A stretch of 64,000 bases of DNA from Pseudomonadota bacterium (lineage in GTDB: Bacteria > Pseudomonadota > Gammaproteobacteria > Arenicellales > UBA868). Within the stretch, counting starts at the first letter, position 1. Each line of letters starts with the position of its first letter. This document shows positions 45,132-56,415 of this stretch, one piece after another. Both the position numbers and the translations under genes were made by a program. A model generated the notes under the pieces. It saw only the letters and a list, made by a program, of their open reading frames with translations. It did no database searches and was not told the DNA's origin. The stretch lies in NCBI GenBank assembly GCA_018672825.1, contig JABHUE010000145.1, positions 1 to 64,000 of the forward strand, written 5' to 3'.

Positions 45132-45132
45132 G

Positions 45133-46032
45133 TTATGATTCGCGGCGACCAGGCTTTTTCGCCCGGTATGTCGCAATCGCAGCGTCTATCCCAACTGCGG
45201 TCAGAATAATAAAACCGCCAAGTAAAGTGGCGTCCGAGGGGATTTCTGCAACAGTCAGCCACGCCCAGATGGGTCCCAGCACGGGCTCGATGAGCGCCAG
45301 TAACCCCACCTGAGCTGCCGGGACAAATCTCGCGCCCAGCACTAAAAGTATAAAACCCACGCCAACCTGAAAAACACCAAGATATACTGAGGCGCCAAGA
45401 TCACGGCGGCTAATTGAAAAATCATCAATAAAAACGAGTGTAATCAGGGAGGCAATAATTGCCGCAAACAACAGTGCGAGCAGCATGTCTGGCTGCTTCG
45501 AGCGACGAACTAAGACGACCGAGATCGCGTAAGAGATCGGCAACCATAAGGCAATCAAGTTTCCGAATGCCCGACCGCCCATCAGTCCTGCTCCGACCAT
45601 CACGCCAAGTCCAGACATTGCCACCAGTATCGCGATCCAGGTCCGCAGCGGCACCCGTTCACGCAGCACCACCCATCCAAGTGTTGCCGCGAAAAAAGGG
45701 GCCGCACTAAATACAAAAAGTGCGTTTGCAACCGTCGTATTAAGCAATGCAAATACGTACGCAACAAAACCCGTTCCCAGTACGATGGCAAGGAGAGTAT
45801 CCTCGAAGCCAAGGTTTTTTACCCGCTCAAAAATATTCCGCTTTTCCCGCACGACGAGAACACACGCCAGAAGTGCAACCATGCTCAGTGATCGATAAAA
45901 CAAGATCTGCCAACCGTCAGCACTTTCAATTACCCGCAGACCGACCCCTGACGTGCTGAGGCATAACGCGGATCCTGCCACCATCAACATACCGCGAGCG
46001 TAATTTCCTGAAGACTTACGACTTACACTCAC
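45133..46032 (-). CDS. EamA (DMT) family transporter
   Basis: The 299-residue protein has ten membrane helices in two EamA repeats, with LCLSTSGVGLRVIESADGWQILFYRS at the start and ALIEPVLGPIWAWLTVAEIPSDATLLGGFIIL in the second repeat, a typical end-of-repeat signature. Members export amino acids or metabolites. Its start overlaps the stop of the paralogue upstream by four bases, so the two are one operon. Confidence 0.88.
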   Translation of the reverse strand: MSVSRKSSGNYARGMLMVAGSALCLSTSGVGLRVIESADGWQILFYRSLSMVALLACVLVVREKRNIFERVKNLGFEDTLLAIVLGTGFVAYVFALLNTTVANALFVFSAAPFFAATLGWVVLRERVPLRTWIAILVAMSGLGVMVGAGLMGGRAFGNLIALWLPISYAISVVLVRRSKQPDMLLALLFAAIIASLITLVFIDDFSISRRDLGASVYLGVFQVGVGFILLVLGARFVPAAQVGLLALIEPVLGPIWAWLTVAEIPSDATLLGGFIILTAVGIDAAIATYRAKKPGRRES

Positions 46033-46958
46033 GACGGCGAGCCTCTTTTAGTGGGTTGCCCCGCAGAGAGATCTCGCGCTAACCAAAGACCAATAATGAC
46101 GAGCGTAAGCGATATCCCATGATAGAGCTGAAACAATTCACCTAACAGTAAGACCGCCAAAAGCGCGGAAAAGATCGGGGTAAGATTAACAAAGACACCA
46201 CTTCTGCCAGGGCCAATCAAATCAACACTTCGAAGAAAAAATATTTGAGCCAAGAAAGAGGGAAAGATCGTTACATAGGCAATTACGACCCATCCGGTCG
46301 CTGTTGGCCAAATAATCGATCCATTCCACCATTCATAAATGGCAAAAGGCGCCGATAGAAACGCACCCGCAATAGCGAAATAGGTAAAAAGAACAATACC
46401 GGAGACCGTGGGCCTCGTTTTTAATCCCAATGTATATCCTGCATATAAAACACACGCACCCGCCATCATGAGGTCTCCATGATTCAGTGAGAAGTCTGAT
46501 AACTGCAGAGGCACCCCTCGAAGTGCTACCGTCACTACGCCAATAAGTCCAATAATGACGCCGATGATCTGAACACCGGATACACGAGCGCCATAAAGAA
46601 AAAAAGCCCCGATCAGCACGATGATCGGGATGGCGCCCTGAAGGATTCCAATATTGACAGCAGTCGTATAATGCGCAGAAACATAAAACAAAAGATTGAA
46701 TGCGGCGAGCCCTAGCGCTCCCATCGCAAGAATATATAGCCGCTTTTGCCGCAAAACTGGCCAGGTCGAACGCATTTGTCGCGCATAAAAAAGCGGCAAT
46801 ACGATCGTCAGCAAACCCCACCGCGAGAAAGTCAGCAACGCAGGGGACACTTCTCCCACGGCCGCTTTTCCTGCCACTGTATTGCCCGCCCAAAAAAGTG
46901 TCGTGAGCGTGACTAATAATACCGGTTGAGACCAAAACCAGTTAATGGGCTTTTTCAT
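46029..46958 (-). CDS. EamA (DMT) family transporter, paralogue
   Basis: This second ten-helix EamA protein of 309 residues carries LTTLFWAGNTVAGKAAVGEVSPALLTFSRW in repeat one and VFVNLTPIFSALLAVLLLGELFQLYHGISL in repeat two. It is the first gene of the pair with 45133-46032. The two may work as a heterodimer or handle different substrates. Confidence 0.9.
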   Translation of the reverse strand: MKKPINWFWSQPVLLVTLTTLFWAGNTVAGKAAVGEVSPALLTFSRWGLLTIVLPLFYARQMRSTWPVLRQKRLYILAMGALGLAAFNLLFYVSAHYTTAVNIGILQGAIPIIVLIGAFFLYGARVSGVQIIGVIIGLIGVVTVALRGVPLQLSDFSLNHGDLMMAGACVLYAGYTLGLKTRPTVSGIVLFTYFAIAGAFLSAPFAIYEWWNGSIIWPTATGWVVIAYVTIFPSFLAQIFFLRSVDLIGPGRSGVFVNLTPIFSALLAVLLLGELFQLYHGISLTLVIIGLWLARDLSAGQPTKRGSPS

Positions 46959-46978
46959 TTAACACGGATGTATAGCGT

Positions 46979-48892
46979 TCAACTACGGAGGTCGCGCATT
47001 TGTTCGGCCATGTCTTCAAGCTCGGTCCAGCGCAAAATATGCCGCTCAAGTTCCGCTTCCAAAGCTGTCAGTTGGTCAAGAATCGGCTGGGTGTCGCCGT
47101 ATGCCTGCTCATAAAAATTCGACTCAAGGGTTCGCGCTCTAAGGGTTTCAATCTTCTTCTCAACCGAATCAATGACCTGAGGCAAACTGTCGAGTTCGCG
47201 TTGCAGTATATACGAAAGCTTCCGAACTGATCCCACCTCCCGACTCTTCTCGATTTCTGACTGCCCCACGCATCCTTTATTAGTCGCTGATTCACCAGTC
47301 GCGAGTGACCGACCCCGTCTTGTCCAATCAGTGTAATTGCCAACATAAGGATGAATCTCGCCATCTGATTCAAACGTCAAAATACTCGAAACTGTGTTAT
47401 CCAAGAATGCTCGGTCATGGCTTACAACAATTAATGTGCCGGAATAGTCCTGAAGGCGCTCCTCCAGCACTTCAAGCGTTTCAACATCTAAATCGTTTGT
47501 GGGCTCATCAAGAATTAGTAGATTGGCGGCCTGTGTAAACAGTCTCGCAAGAATCACTCTGTTGCGTTCGCCCCCCGACAGCGATTTAACCGGGGTTAGC
47601 GCCCGCTTAGCGGTAAACAAGAATCCACGAAGATATCCTACAACATGGCGGGGCTTTCCATTTAAAGTGACATATTCGCTTCCATCGCCAACAATTTGAG
47701 CGACCGTTTGGTCAAGATCAAGTTTCCGCCGGTGCTGATCGAAGTAACCCAAATGCACATTCGTGCCTCTCTTGATCGTGCCCGCGTTCGGCTCTATCTC
47801 TCCCAGCATCAACTTTAGAAGCGTACTCTTTCCAACCCCGTTATTGCCGACAAGGCCAATCCGATCTCCGCGCTGAACCCGTAGCGAGAAATTCTGGATC
47901 AGCATGTGTTGATCGTAGCCAAAGGCAATATTTTTAATATCAAGCACTTTACGACCGGAATTTTCAGCTTCTTCAATATGGACTCGGGCACGGGCATCGG
48001 GATTAACCCGCTGAGCGCGTTCTTCACGCATGCTTTCAAGCGCTCGAACTCTCCCCTCGTTACGCGTGCGACGCGCTTTGATTCCTTGACGAATCCAGGC
48101 CTCTTCTTCTCCCAGTTTCCGATCAAACTCGCTATTCGCTTCGCGCTCTGCTTTGAGTGCATCGTCTCTACGCCTCAAAAAATCTTTGTAATCCCCCGGC
48201 CAGCTTTTAAGCTTTCCCCGATCAATCTCGACAATTCGAGTAGCAAGGCGCTGTAGAAATGCCCGATCATGCGTAATAAAAAGCACCGCTCCCGAAAATA
48301 CAGAAATACGATTCTCAAGCCAGGCAATCGTTGCAAAATCCAGATGGTTGGTTGGCTCATCCAATAACAATAAGTCGGGCTTGGCAACAAGAGCTCGAGC
48401 CAATGCCGCGCGGCGGCGCCAACCCCCTGACAGCGCTGCCATCGGCTGTTCAGCATCAAGCTCCATTTCAGAGCAAATAGCCTGAACCTGCTGCTGGGGA
48501 TGCCAACCACCATGGGCCTCGATATGGGTCTGTAGCTCCTGGAGCGCCTTAAGTCCATTGGCGTCCGCAACTGACTCTGATTGAATCCGATACTGATCGG
48601 TCAAAGTAATAATGTCCGACAAGCCTTCCGACACGAATTCACCCACAGCGCGACCTTCATCCTCCGGTAAGACTTGTGTGAGTTCGCTAATACAGATCTC
48701 TCCGATACTCTGTACCTCACCATCATCCGGGCCCTGCTCCCCGGTAACCAGTCTAAGCAAGGAGGTTTTCCCGGCGCCATTTCGGCCAATCAGGCAAACC
48801 CGCTCTCCTGGCTCAATTGAAAAATCTGCCTCTCTCAGGATGTTTCGGGCGCCAAAAGCGAGGCTTACGGAGTCGAGTCTGATCAGGAACAT
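46979..48892 (-). CDS. uup: ABC-F ATPase, Uup type
   Basis: The 637-residue protein has two ABC cassettes and no membrane helices. Cassette one has Walker A GRNGAGKTS near 37, signature LSGGWRRRAAL and Walker B LLLDEPTNHLDF. Cassette two has GNNGVGKST near 345, LSGGERNRVIL and LILDEPTNDLDV. A charged linker lies between them, and a C-terminal coiled coil begins near 560 (RELDSLPQVIDSVEKKIETL). This is the layout of Uup, a ribosome-associated ABC-F factor also linked to transposon excision. Confidence 0.92.
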   Translation of the reverse strand: MFLIRLDSVSLAFGARNILREADFSIEPGERVCLIGRNGAGKTSLLRLVTGEQGPDDGEVQSIGEICISELTQVLPEDEGRAVGEFVSEGLSDIITLTDQYRIQSESVADANGLKALQELQTHIEAHGGWHPQQQVQAICSEMELDAEQPMAALSGGWRRRAALARALVAKPDLLLLDEPTNHLDFATIAWLENRISVFSGAVLFITHDRAFLQRLATRIVEIDRGKLKSWPGDYKDFLRRRDDALKAEREANSEFDRKLGEEEAWIRQGIKARRTRNEGRVRALESMREERAQRVNPDARARVHIEEAENSGRKVLDIKNIAFGYDQHMLIQNFSLRVQRGDRIGLVGNNGVGKSTLLKLMLGEIEPNAGTIKRGTNVHLGYFDQHRRKLDLDQTVAQIVGDGSEYVTLNGKPRHVVGYLRGFLFTAKRALTPVKSLSGGERNRVILARLFTQAANLLILDEPTNDLDVETLEVLEERLQDYSGTLIVVSHDRAFLDNTVSSILTFESDGEIHPYVGNYTDWTRRGRSLATGESATNKGCVGQSEIEKSREVGSVRKLSYILQRELDSLPQVIDSVEKKIETLRARTLESNFYEQAYGDTQPILDQLTALEAELERHILRWTELEDMAEQMRDLRS

Positions 48893-49116
48893 AAGCGCTT
48901 GTCTAAACGAGTAAAGTATTTTGGGGACGATGGAATATTAACCGAGGAAGTGCCTCCCTGTACGAAGTTAGCCAACTGCTGGGGAGAATTTGAGCGAGGG
49001 CGTTTCACACGAGGAGGCGAGTAAAACTTCAGTAGAAATTTTCTGAAAATTTCAGTCTCTTTTTTTAATTTTTTGCTTCTCATGCCGTCTTCAAAGGCGT
49101 AGACTCCGCGAGCCAT
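48883..49116 (-). CDS. Small basic hypothetical protein, uncertain
   Basis: The 77-residue frame is Lys/Arg-rich at its start (MRSKKLKKETEIFRKFLLKFYSPPRVKRPR begins near residue 12) and overlaps the uup start by ten bases. No Shine-Dalgarno site is visible. The charged, helix-forming N-terminal half looks protein-like, but codon support is weak. Confidence 0.3.
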   Translation of the reverse strand: MARGVYAFEDGMRSKKLKKETEIFRKFLLKFYSPPRVKRPRSNSPQQLANFVQGGTSSVNIPSSPKYFTRLDKRLCS

Positions 49117-49140
49117 AAAAGAGCTTTTTAGATTTCTACT

Positions 49141-50577
49141 GTGAGATTCGCACTTTCCATTCTTCGGACACTCTCCGCACTGATGATCTCGGTGTCATTG
49201 CTCATGTTTGGGAACAGCATGACTTCGACTCTGCTGGCGCTTCGCGCAAACATCGAGAATTACTCAAATGAAATGATTGGTTTTATCGCATCAGGTTATT
49301 TTTTGGGATTCGCGATTGGTACTTTCCGCTCGGGACCGCTGATTAATCGGATCGGTCATATCCGCGCCTTCTCTGCTTTTTCTGCCGTCGCTGCGGCCTC
49401 GGTTTTACTCGTCCTAATTACGTCAAATGCATGGGCTTGGGTCGGTCTGCGGGCAGTCATGGGGGCTGCTGCCGCTGGTTTATTTGTTGTTGTTGAAAGC
49501 TGGCTAAATAACAGAGCAACAAATAATTCTCGGGGAATTTTGCTTTCCTTGTATATCATGATCGGGTACGTGGCTTCTGCGTTTGGGCAACAGACGATAA
49601 AATTTGGTGACCCGGGCAGCTACGAACTCTTTTTGCTTGTCGGCGTCGTTCTAACCCTTTCACTCGTTCCGGTAGCGCTCACCCGCGCAACCCATCCAGA
49701 CCCCGTAGAAAAGCCCTTTCTAAATATTCGCAAGCTTTACACCGTCTCTCCGACGGCGTTCGGCGCCTGTTTTGTCGCCGGCCTGATTACCTCGAGCTGG
49801 TGGGGACTTGGCCCTGTCTATGCGAGAGAAGTTGGACTCAATATTGAACAAATTTCCGGCTTTATGACCGCTGGCCTTGTTGGCGGCATGCTCCTTCAAA
49901 TTCCGATCGGGCGACTTTCTGATCGCTTTGATCGACGTTTCATACTGCTTGCAGTTACGATAGGACTGACCGGCCCCGCACTCATGCTTGTTCTCGGAGA
50001 TCTGCTCGCGGGTTGGACGCTCATCGCAACCGTCGCTCTCTTTTTCGGGTTGAGCTCGACTTTATACCCGCTCAGCATCGCCTACGCGAACGATTATCTC
50101 GACCCTGGAGATATCGTGGCCGCCACCGGCGGATTTGTGCTGGTTTATGGAATCGGTGCGGTATTGGGACCCCTTGCATCCTCCTATTCCATGCGAATAA
50201 TTGGCCCATCAGGGATGTTCATGTTTATTATTCTGACCGCAGGACTTTTGGTGCTGATGATACTGTCTCGAATGAGGATTCGTCAGTGGGCTCCGGTTGT
50301 TGAAAAAGAACCTTATGTGCCTGCCGCTGAAACGCCAAGGGCCGTTGGTGATCTAGACCCACGCGCAGAGGTCGATGACGGATATGATCAGGGTCCCGAT
50401 ATTCTGAACACGCTAGAAGTCAAAAAAGGCGAAGAAAAACCTTTCGCGTTCTGGCTCGGCCGTTGGGGAGAAAGTGCCGACGATGATGGCAAAACAAAGG
50501 AATCCGAAACTCTTGTCCAAGGCGCGGCAGAGGACGCTACCGATGAATCCGCCGAGAACACAACCTCTAAAGGCTAA
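49141..50577 (+). CDS. MFS transporter, YcaD-like, with acidic C-terminal tail
   Basis: The 478-residue protein starts at GTG and has 12 helices. SYFLGFAIGTF-type helix 2 (here ASGYFLGFAIGTFRSG), VVESWLNNRATNNSRG and LQIPIGRLSDRFDRR are typical of YcaD-family carriers. After residue 395 a soluble, strongly acidic tail of about 80 residues follows (DLDPRAEVDDGYDQGPD and later), unusual for the family. It diverges from uup. The substrate is unknown. Confidence 0.85.
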   Translation: MRFALSILRTLSALMISVSLLMFGNSMTSTLLALRANIENYSNEMIGFIASGYFLGFAIGTFRSGPLINRIGHIRAFSAFSAVAAASVLLVLITSNAWAWVGLRAVMGAAAAGLFVVVESWLNNRATNNSRGILLSLYIMIGYVASAFGQQTIKFGDPGSYELFLLVGVVLTLSLVPVALTRATHPDPVEKPFLNIRKLYTVSPTAFGACFVAGLITSSWWGLGPVYAREVGLNIEQISGFMTAGLVGGMLLQIPIGRLSDRFDRRFILLAVTIGLTGPALMLVLGDLLAGWTLIATVALFFGLSSTLYPLSIAYANDYLDPGDIVAATGGFVLVYGIGAVLGPLASSYSMRIIGPSGMFMFIILTAGLLVLMILSRMRIRQWAPVVEKEPYVPAAETPRAVGDLDPRAEVDDGYDQGPDILNTLEVKKGEEKPFAFWLGRWGESADDDGKTKESETLVQGAAEDATDESAENTTSKG

Positions 50578-50616
50578 AATTTAAGGCGTCACCGACGGTA
50601 AGGAAATTTGAATCAG

Positions 50617-51102
50617 TTACGACTTGCCCGCGTTATAACGAACCGCTAAAACCTCGTAGCGACGCAAACCGCTTGGGGCTTGAAACTCAATCTCAACGCC
50701 CTCTGTCTTTCCAATAAGCGCCTTCGCGATTGGGGAACTATGCGAGATCAGTCCTTCATCAATATTAGCTTCCAACTCGCCTACGATTCGATAGGTTACC
50801 TCTCGATCGCCCTCCTCTTCCCAGAGATCAACCCAGGCGCCAAAAACAACTTTTCCATTGGCATTTAACTGCGCAGGATTAATAACTTCTGCAACCGATA
50901 GCTTGGAGTCCAGCTCGGCTATTCGACCTTCAATGAAACCCTGCTGCTCTCGCGCGGCATGATATTCCGCATTCTCGGATAAATCCCCGTGCGCGCGAGC
51001 TTCAGCAATAGCCTGAATAACGGCGGGTCTATCCTGCTTTTTTAGTCGGGATAGTTCATCCTGAAGTCGCTCAGCACCATCGGGGGTCAGTAGGACTCTC
51101 AT
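50617..51102 (-). CDS. greA: Transcription elongation factor GreA
   Basis: The 161-residue product has the N-terminal coiled coil ([23 protein letters not shown]) and the tip motif [13 protein letters not shown] with the acidic residues that stimulate RNA polymerase cleavage, then the C-terminal FKBP-like domain. It starts inside the carB stop (ATGA) and ends the dapB-carA-carB-greA group, an arrangement known from gammaproteobacteria. Confidence 0.96.
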   Translation of the reverse strand: MRVLLTPDGAERLQDELSRLKKQDRPAVIQAIAEARAHGDLSENAEYHAAREQQGFIEGRIAELDSKLSVAEVINPAQLNANGKVVFGAWVDLWEEEGDREVTYRIVGELEANIDEGLISHSSPIAKALIGKTEGVEIEFQAPSGLRRYEVLAVRYNAGKS

Positions 51103-54100
51103 AATTTGACCGTTTGATGAAGGGACTGAAGTCTATTGATGCTTGGATTATCGCCTGCTTTGTGCGCCTCACAAGCTGCGCGTGCTCCCGCCAACGTAGT
51201 GAAATAGGCGACCTTATGGGTCAGCGCCTGCTTCCTGATGGTCTCTGAGTCAAGGCGACTATGTCTTGTAGCCGTTGTGTTCACAATTAAATCGTACTCA
51301 CCATTCTTGATACTGTCGACCACGTGTGGTCGACCTTCACTGACTTTATTAACGACAGAAGCGGGTAGTCCAGCTTGTTCGAGCGCCATCGCCGTTCCTT
51401 CGGTTGCTTCCAAATCAAATCCATTCTCGCTCAGATACCGCGCGATGTCGACCACAGCGACCTGGTCCGGCGTTCGGACACTGATCAACGCCTTTCCACT
51501 CGCCGGAATCAGTGTACCGGTCGCACGCTGGGCCTTTCGATACGCCTCCCCAAATGTCATGCCAATTCCCATCACTTCACCAGTACTCTTCATTTCAGGT
51601 CCTAAAATTGGATCCACCCCGGGGAATTTTATAAAAGGAAATACAGCTTCCTTCACCGAATAATAAGAGGGACGAACCTCTCCATGAACGCCTTGCTGCG
51701 AAAGTGACTGACCTACCATCACCCGAGCACCTATCTTTGCAAGCGGTCTTGTGGTCGCTTTTGACACAAAAGGTACCGTTCGGGAAGCTCGCGGATTAAC
51801 CTCAAGGACGTAAATCTCTTCCCCCTTAACCGCAAACTGTACATTCATCAGGCCATTTACATTTAGTGCCAAAGCCATCTCACGCGTCTGACGCGTTAAT
51901 TCTTGCTGCGTTTCGTCGCTTAATGCGAATGGTGGGAGCACACAAGCCGAATCACCTGAATGAACGCCAGCCTCCTCAATATGCTCCATGATGCCACCAA
52001 TCACTACATCGGTACCGTCACACACGGCGTCCACATCAACCTCAACCGCGTCGTTAAGAAAGCGATCGAGCAAAATCGGGGACTCGTTGGATACTCGAAA
52101 AGCATCGCGCAAGTAACGCTCAAGCTCTTCTTTGCCGTGAACAATCTCCATGGCACGTCCGCCAAGCACATAAGACGGTCGTACAACCAACGGATAACCG
52201 ATCTCTTCCGCCCTTTCAAGCGCCTGCTGTTCAGTGCTCGCCGTTCGGTTAGGAGGTTGGAGCAGTCCTAGATTCTCTATCAAGTCCTGAAAGTGCTCTC
52301 GATCTTCCGCTTGATGAATTGAGTCGGGAGAGGTGCCCAAAATAGGAACACCCGCCGCTTCCAATCCTCGGGAGAGTTTAAGCGGCGTTTGTCCGCCATA
52401 CTGCACAATAACCCCTGTTGGCATCTCGACAGCACAAATCTCCAACACGTCTTCCAGAGTGAGTGGTTCAAAATAAAGTCGGTCGGACGTATCGTAGTCT
52501 GTGGATACTGTCTCGGGATTACAGTTAACCATTATTGTTTGGTAAGAGTCGGCCTGCAACGCCATAGACGCGTGGACGCAGCAGTAGTCAAACTCAATCC
52601 CCTGGCCGATTCGGTTTGGACCGCCGCCCAAGACAATAATTTTTGACGATTGCTCGGGTAAAGCCTCGCACTCAACCTCGTAACTCGAATAAAGATATGC
52701 CGTCGGCGTTTCAAACTCGCCAGCGCACGAATCAACGCGTTTATAGACAGGACGCACTCCCAATTCATGACGTTTTGTTCTGAGTTCTATTTCACCCACG
52801 TTGAGCAACGCGGCGAGCCGAACGTCCGAGAATCCATCCCGCTTAAAGGCGCGAAACATTTCCTGATCAATGCCCTCAAGGCTTAAATTTTCAATGCGCT
52901 TTTCTGTTTGAATAAGTTCTTCAATTTGAGCAAGAAACCAAGGGTCGATACCGGTCAGCTTTTGGACCTCGCCCAAGCTGAATCCTTGTCGAAAAGCGTC
53001 TCCAATAAACCACGCCCGGCGAGCCCCGGGAACTCGAAGATAACTGGCCATGTCATGAATGCCGGCCTGATCTTCCTGTTCATCCCAAACGGGGTCCAGT
53101 CCAAAACTACCAATCTCAAGACTGCGAAGCGCTTTTTGAAACGATTCCTTGAACGTACGACCAATCGCCATGACCTCACCCACTGACTTCATTTGCGTGG
53201 TAAGCGTCGAATCTGCCTGGGGAAATTTCTCAAAATCAAACCGCGGGATTTTTGTAACGACATAGTCAATTGAAGGCTCAAATGACGCGGGCGTCGCGCC
53301 GCCCGTAATATCGTTATCTAACTCATCAAGCGTATAACCTACTGCCAACTTTGCAGCGATCTTCGCAATCGGGAAGCCCGTTGCCTTCGAGGCTAATGCG
53401 GAGGACCGGGACACTCGTGGATTCATCTCAATGACAATCATCCGCCCAGTGGCCGGATCAATCGCAAACTGGACATTTGACCCGCCAGTATCAACACCAA
53501 TCTCGCGCAACACCGCAATGCTCGCGTTTCGCATCAGTTGGTATTCTTTATCTGAAAGTGTTAGCGCAGGGGCCACCGTGATCGAATCGCCGGTGTGAAC
53601 ACCCATCGCATCAAAATTCTCGATCGAACAAATAATAATGCAGTTGTCTCGGCTATCTCGAACGACCTCCATTTCATACTCTTTCCAGCCGACAATACTT
53701 TCCTCGATCAGGAGTTCCGAAGTCGGCGATGCATCAAGTCCTCGAGCGCAAATTGCCTGATATTCTTCGGCGTTGTAGGCGATTCCCCCACCGCTACCCC
53801 CAAGGGTGAAAGACGGTCGAATGATCGCAGGAAAACCGATCTGCTCAAGAACCGTCATCGCATCGTCCATCGAATGCGCAAGATCTCCTTTCGCGACATC
53901 AAGACCAATTGCCTTCATCGCTACCCGGAAACGATCCCGATCCTCTGCTTTATCAATTGCATCTCGGGTTGCGCCAATCATTTCGACGCCAAATTTTTCG
54001 AGGACACCATGTCGCACAAGATCTAACGAACAATTAAGGCCGGTCTGACCACCCATGGTAGGCAGCAGCGCGTCCGGGCGCTCTTTCTCAATAATTTGAG

Positions 54101-54323
54101 CCACAATCTCCCAGGTAATTGGCTCTATATAAGTTGCATCAGCAAACTCTGGATCTGTCATGATGGTTGCTGGATTAGAGTTGACCAGGACAACCCGGTA
54201 GCCCTCTTCTCGGAGCGCTTTGCAAGCCTGGACTCCTGAGTAATCGAACTCACACGCCTGGCCGATAACAATCGGACCTGCGCCAATCACTAAAACCGAT
54301 TGAATATCTAATCGCTTAGGCAT
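51099..54323 (-). CDS. carB: Carbamoyl-phosphate synthase, large subunit
   Basis: At 1074 residues this is a full-length CarB. It has two ATP-grasp halves, starting [22 protein letters not shown] and [22 protein letters not shown], each with a matching [12 protein letters not shown] / [12 protein letters not shown] site, plus a C-terminal MGS-like allosteric domain. It makes carbamoyl phosphate for pyrimidines and arginine from bicarbonate, ammonia and two ATP. It overlaps carA by eight bases. Confidence 0.98.
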   Translation of the reverse strand: MPKRLDIQSVLVIGAGPIVIGQACEFDYSGVQACKALREEGYRVVLVNSNPATIMTDPEFADATYIEPITWEIVAQIIEKERPDALLPTMGGQTGLNCSLDLVRHGVLEKFGVEMIGATRDAIDKAEDRDRFRVAMKAIGLDVAKGDLAHSMDDAMTVLEQIGFPAIIRPSFTLGGSGGGIAYNAEEYQAICARGLDASPTSELLIEESIVGWKEYEMEVVRDSRDNCIIICSIENFDAMGVHTGDSITVAPALTLSDKEYQLMRNASIAVLREIGVDTGGSNVQFAIDPATGRMIVIEMNPRVSRSSALASKATGFPIAKIAAKLAVGYTLDELDNDITGGATPASFEPSIDYVVTKIPRFDFEKFPQADSTLTTQMKSVGEVMAIGRTFKESFQKALRSLEIGSFGLDPVWDEQEDQAGIHDMASYLRVPGARRAWFIGDAFRQGFSLGEVQKLTGIDPWFLAQIEELIQTEKRIENLSLEGIDQEMFRAFKRDGFSDVRLAALLNVGEIELRTKRHELGVRPVYKRVDSCAGEFETPTAYLYSSYEVECEALPEQSSKIIVLGGGPNRIGQGIEFDYCCVHASMALQADSYQTIMVNCNPETVSTDYDTSDRLYFEPLTLEDVLEICAVEMPTGVIVQYGGQTPLKLSRGLEAAGVPILGTSPDSIHQAEDREHFQDLIENLGLLQPPNRTASTEQQALERAEEIGYPLVVRPSYVLGGRAMEIVHGKEELERYLRDAFRVSNESPILLDRFLNDAVEVDVDAVCDGTDVVIGGIMEHIEEAGVHSGDSACVLPPFALSDETQQELTRQTREMALALNVNGLMNVQFAVKGEEIYVLEVNPRASRTVPFVSKATTRPLAKIGARVMVGQSLSQQGVHGEVRPSYYSVKEAVFPFIKFPGVDPILGPEMKSTGEVMGIGMTFGEAYRKAQRATGTLIPASGKALISVRTPDQVAVVDIARYLSENGFDLEATEGTAMALEQAGLPASVVNKVSEGRPHVVDSIKNGEYDLIVNTTATRHSRLDSETIRKQALTHKVAYFTTLAGARAACEAHKAGDNPSINRLQSLHQTVKL

Positions 54324-55446
54324 TGCAATTCTCCTTGTCCATCAAGGCGACAAACTGATCAAATAACCCAGTAATGTCTTGCGGGCCCGGGCTTGCTTCA
54401 GGATGCCCCTGAAAAGAAAACGCAGGCGAATCATTCAATGAAATGCCCTGAATCGAATCATCAAAAAGGGAGCGATGCGTAATTGATATATTTTCAGGGA
54501 GCGAATCCGGATCGACCGCGAAGCCATGATTCTGGCTCGTAATCATCACTCGACTCGTCGATAAATCAACCACCGGATGATTAGCGCCATGATGACCGAA
54601 TTTCATTTTTAGCGTCCGCCCACCCGCAGCAAGCGCTAATAACTGATGGCCTAGGCAAATACCAAAGGTTGGAATCTTGCGAGAAAGAATCTCCCTGATG
54701 GCCTCCACCGCATAAGTGCAAGGCTCCGGATCTCCTGGCCCATTCGACAGAAAAATACCATCCGGGTTTCGTGACAAAACATCGACCGCTGTCGTCTCGG
54801 CAGGCACAACCTCTACAGCACAACCGCGATCCGCGAGCAGTCTTAAAATATTCTGCTTAACTCCAAAATCGTAAGCGACTACACGAAATCTCTGTTGCGG
54901 AGCTTGTTGAAAACCCTTACCAAGTTGCCAACTGCCTTGGATCCATTGGTATGGCTTTTTTGTGGTCACGGTTTTGGCGAGATCCATTCCCTTCAAGCCG
55001 GCAAATTCACGCGCAATTGAAAGCGCCCGCACTTCGTCAATTGTTCCAGCTTGAATACAACCGTTTTGAGCGCCCTTTTGGCGAAGCAGTCGGGTTAATT
55101 TACGCGTATCTATATCGCTAATTCCCACCACGCCTTGTCTCGTCAAATAATCGGTTAGCGGTTCGGTCGCGCGAAAATTACTCAGAAGATTTGGCAGGTC
55201 TCTCACAACAAGACCGCAGGCAAAAGCATATTTAGCTTCGATATCTTCGTCATTTGCGCCAACATTGCCAACGTGCGGACAAGTTAACGTGACGATTTGC
55301 TGCGCGTAGGAGGGATCAGAGACGATCTCCTGATATCCTGTCATCGAGGTATTAAAAACCACTTCGCCGACTGTTTCGGCCAGCGCCCCAATTGACCGCC
55401 CGCGAAATACAGTACCGTCCTCCAGTACCAGAATCGCGGGTATCAC
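54316..55446 (-). CDS. carA: Carbamoyl-phosphate synthase, small (glutaminase) subunit
   Basis: The 376-residue protein has the N-terminal CPSase domain ([26 protein letters not shown]) and a class I glutamine amidotransferase domain with catalytic Cys in [12 protein letters not shown] (about residue 265) and the His/Glu dyad in [11 protein letters not shown]. It supplies ammonia to CarB. It begins at GTG and is separated from dapB by a terminator, so it may have its own promoter. Confidence 0.97.
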   Translation of the reverse strand: MIPAILVLEDGTVFRGRSIGALAETVGEVVFNTSMTGYQEIVSDPSYAQQIVTLTCPHVGNVGANDEDIEAKYAFACGLVVRDLPNLLSNFRATEPLTDYLTRQGVVGISDIDTRKLTRLLRQKGAQNGCIQAGTIDEVRALSIAREFAGLKGMDLAKTVTTKKPYQWIQGSWQLGKGFQQAPQQRFRVVAYDFGVKQNILRLLADRGCAVEVVPAETTAVDVLSRNPDGIFLSNGPGDPEPCTYAVEAIREILSRKIPTFGICLGHQLLALAAGGRTLKMKFGHHGANHPVVDLSTSRVMITSQNHGFAVDPDSLPENISITHRSLFDDSIQGISLNDSPAFSFQGHPEASPGPQDITGLFDQFVALMDKENCNA

Positions 55447-55470
55447 GTTATCCCTCGATTAAATAGGCAT

Positions 55471-55505
55471 AAAAAAAGGAGGATCTCCGGTGAGATTCTC
55501 CTTTT
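55471..55505 (-). terminator. Rho-independent terminator after dapB
   Basis: On the minus strand GGAGAATCTC and GAGATCCTCC pair around ACCG, with one mismatch, and are followed by seven T residues at 55477-55471. It lies just after the dapB stop and before carA, so it should end most dapB transcripts or act as an attenuator for the downstream genes. Confidence 0.75.
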
Positions 55506-55570
55506 CGAAAAATTTTTTTGATGCCTCATTGCAAGAACGGCATTCTATCGATTCCGACCCAAAACATCAA

Positions 55571-56380
55571 TCATCCAGTGACATCTTTTATACCCAACAC
55601 ATCTTGCATATCGAACAAACCGACATCCTGGTCCGCAACCCAGATCGTGCTTCGAATTGCGCCCAAAGCATAAATCTCGCGACTTGTCGCTTTATGCACA
55701 ATCTCCACGCGCTCGCCTGACCCTGCAAACCAAACGCTGTGCTCGCCGACAACGTCAGCCGCGCGAATCGTTGAGAAGCCGATCTCGCGATCCGCCCGCG
55801 GCCCAACAGCGCCCTCCCGCGCAAAAACCCCATGGTCAGATAGGTTTCTACCTAACGCTTTGGCAACCACTTCGCCCATTTTCAGAGCCGTGCCTGACGG
55901 CGCATCAACTTTATGACGATGATGGGCCTCAATCACTTCAATATCTGCGTCGTTGCCGAAAGCTTTAGCGGCAACCTCAAGAAGTTTTAAGGTGATGTTC
56001 ACGCCCACACTCATATTTGGCGCCCAAACGATGGCAATCTTTTCGGCAACACGGCGGATATGTTCCTGCTGATCAACAGTGAAACCGGTGGTTCCAATCA
56101 CCGCCTTGATACCGTTGGCCGCACAGTAGTCAAGATTAATCAGTGTTGATTCAGGAGATGTAAAGTCAATCAGCACATCAAAGGGAGGGCCCGCAATTCC
56201 CTCGCTAACACTGAGTTGAGACGATTGAATGGCCGCTAAAGCACAGGCAGAACGGCCAACTGACTCATGATCGGGACGCTCAAATACGTGCGCAACCGAT
56301 ACCCGATCGTCTGCGTCTCCAGCAGACAAAAGCGCTCGGCCCATTCGACCCGCGGCGCCTGCTATTGCTATACGAATCAT
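55571..56380 (-). CDS. dapB: 4-hydroxy-tetrahydrodipicolinate reductase
   Basis: The 269-residue enzyme has the NAD(P) motif IAIAGAAGRMGRAL at its start, VLIDFTSPEST near residue 88, VIGTTGF, and the catalytic/dipicolinate site EAHHRHKVDAPSGTALKMGE near 154-173. It reduces the lysine and diaminopimelate pathway intermediate. Gene order before carAB matches gammaproteobacteria. Confidence 0.97.
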   Translation of the reverse strand: MIRIAIAGAAGRMGRALLSAGDADDRVSVAHVFERPDHESVGRSACALAAIQSSQLSVSEGIAGPPFDVLIDFTSPESTLINLDYCAANGIKAVIGTTGFTVDQQEHIRRVAEKIAIVWAPNMSVGVNITLKLLEVAAKAFGNDADIEVIEAHHRHKVDAPSGTALKMGEVVAKALGRNLSDHGVFAREGAVGPRADREIGFSTIRAADVVGEHSVWFAGSGERVEIVHKATSREIYALGAIRSTIWVADQDVGLFDMQDVLGIKDVTG

Positions 56381-56415
56381 ATTGAAGCTCTCAATGAGTT
56401 GGGGGATACGGTAAA

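Noticed and set aside
53595..54026. Long frame opposite carB
   Set aside because: CarB coding is certain here, and the antisense product has no recognisable features.
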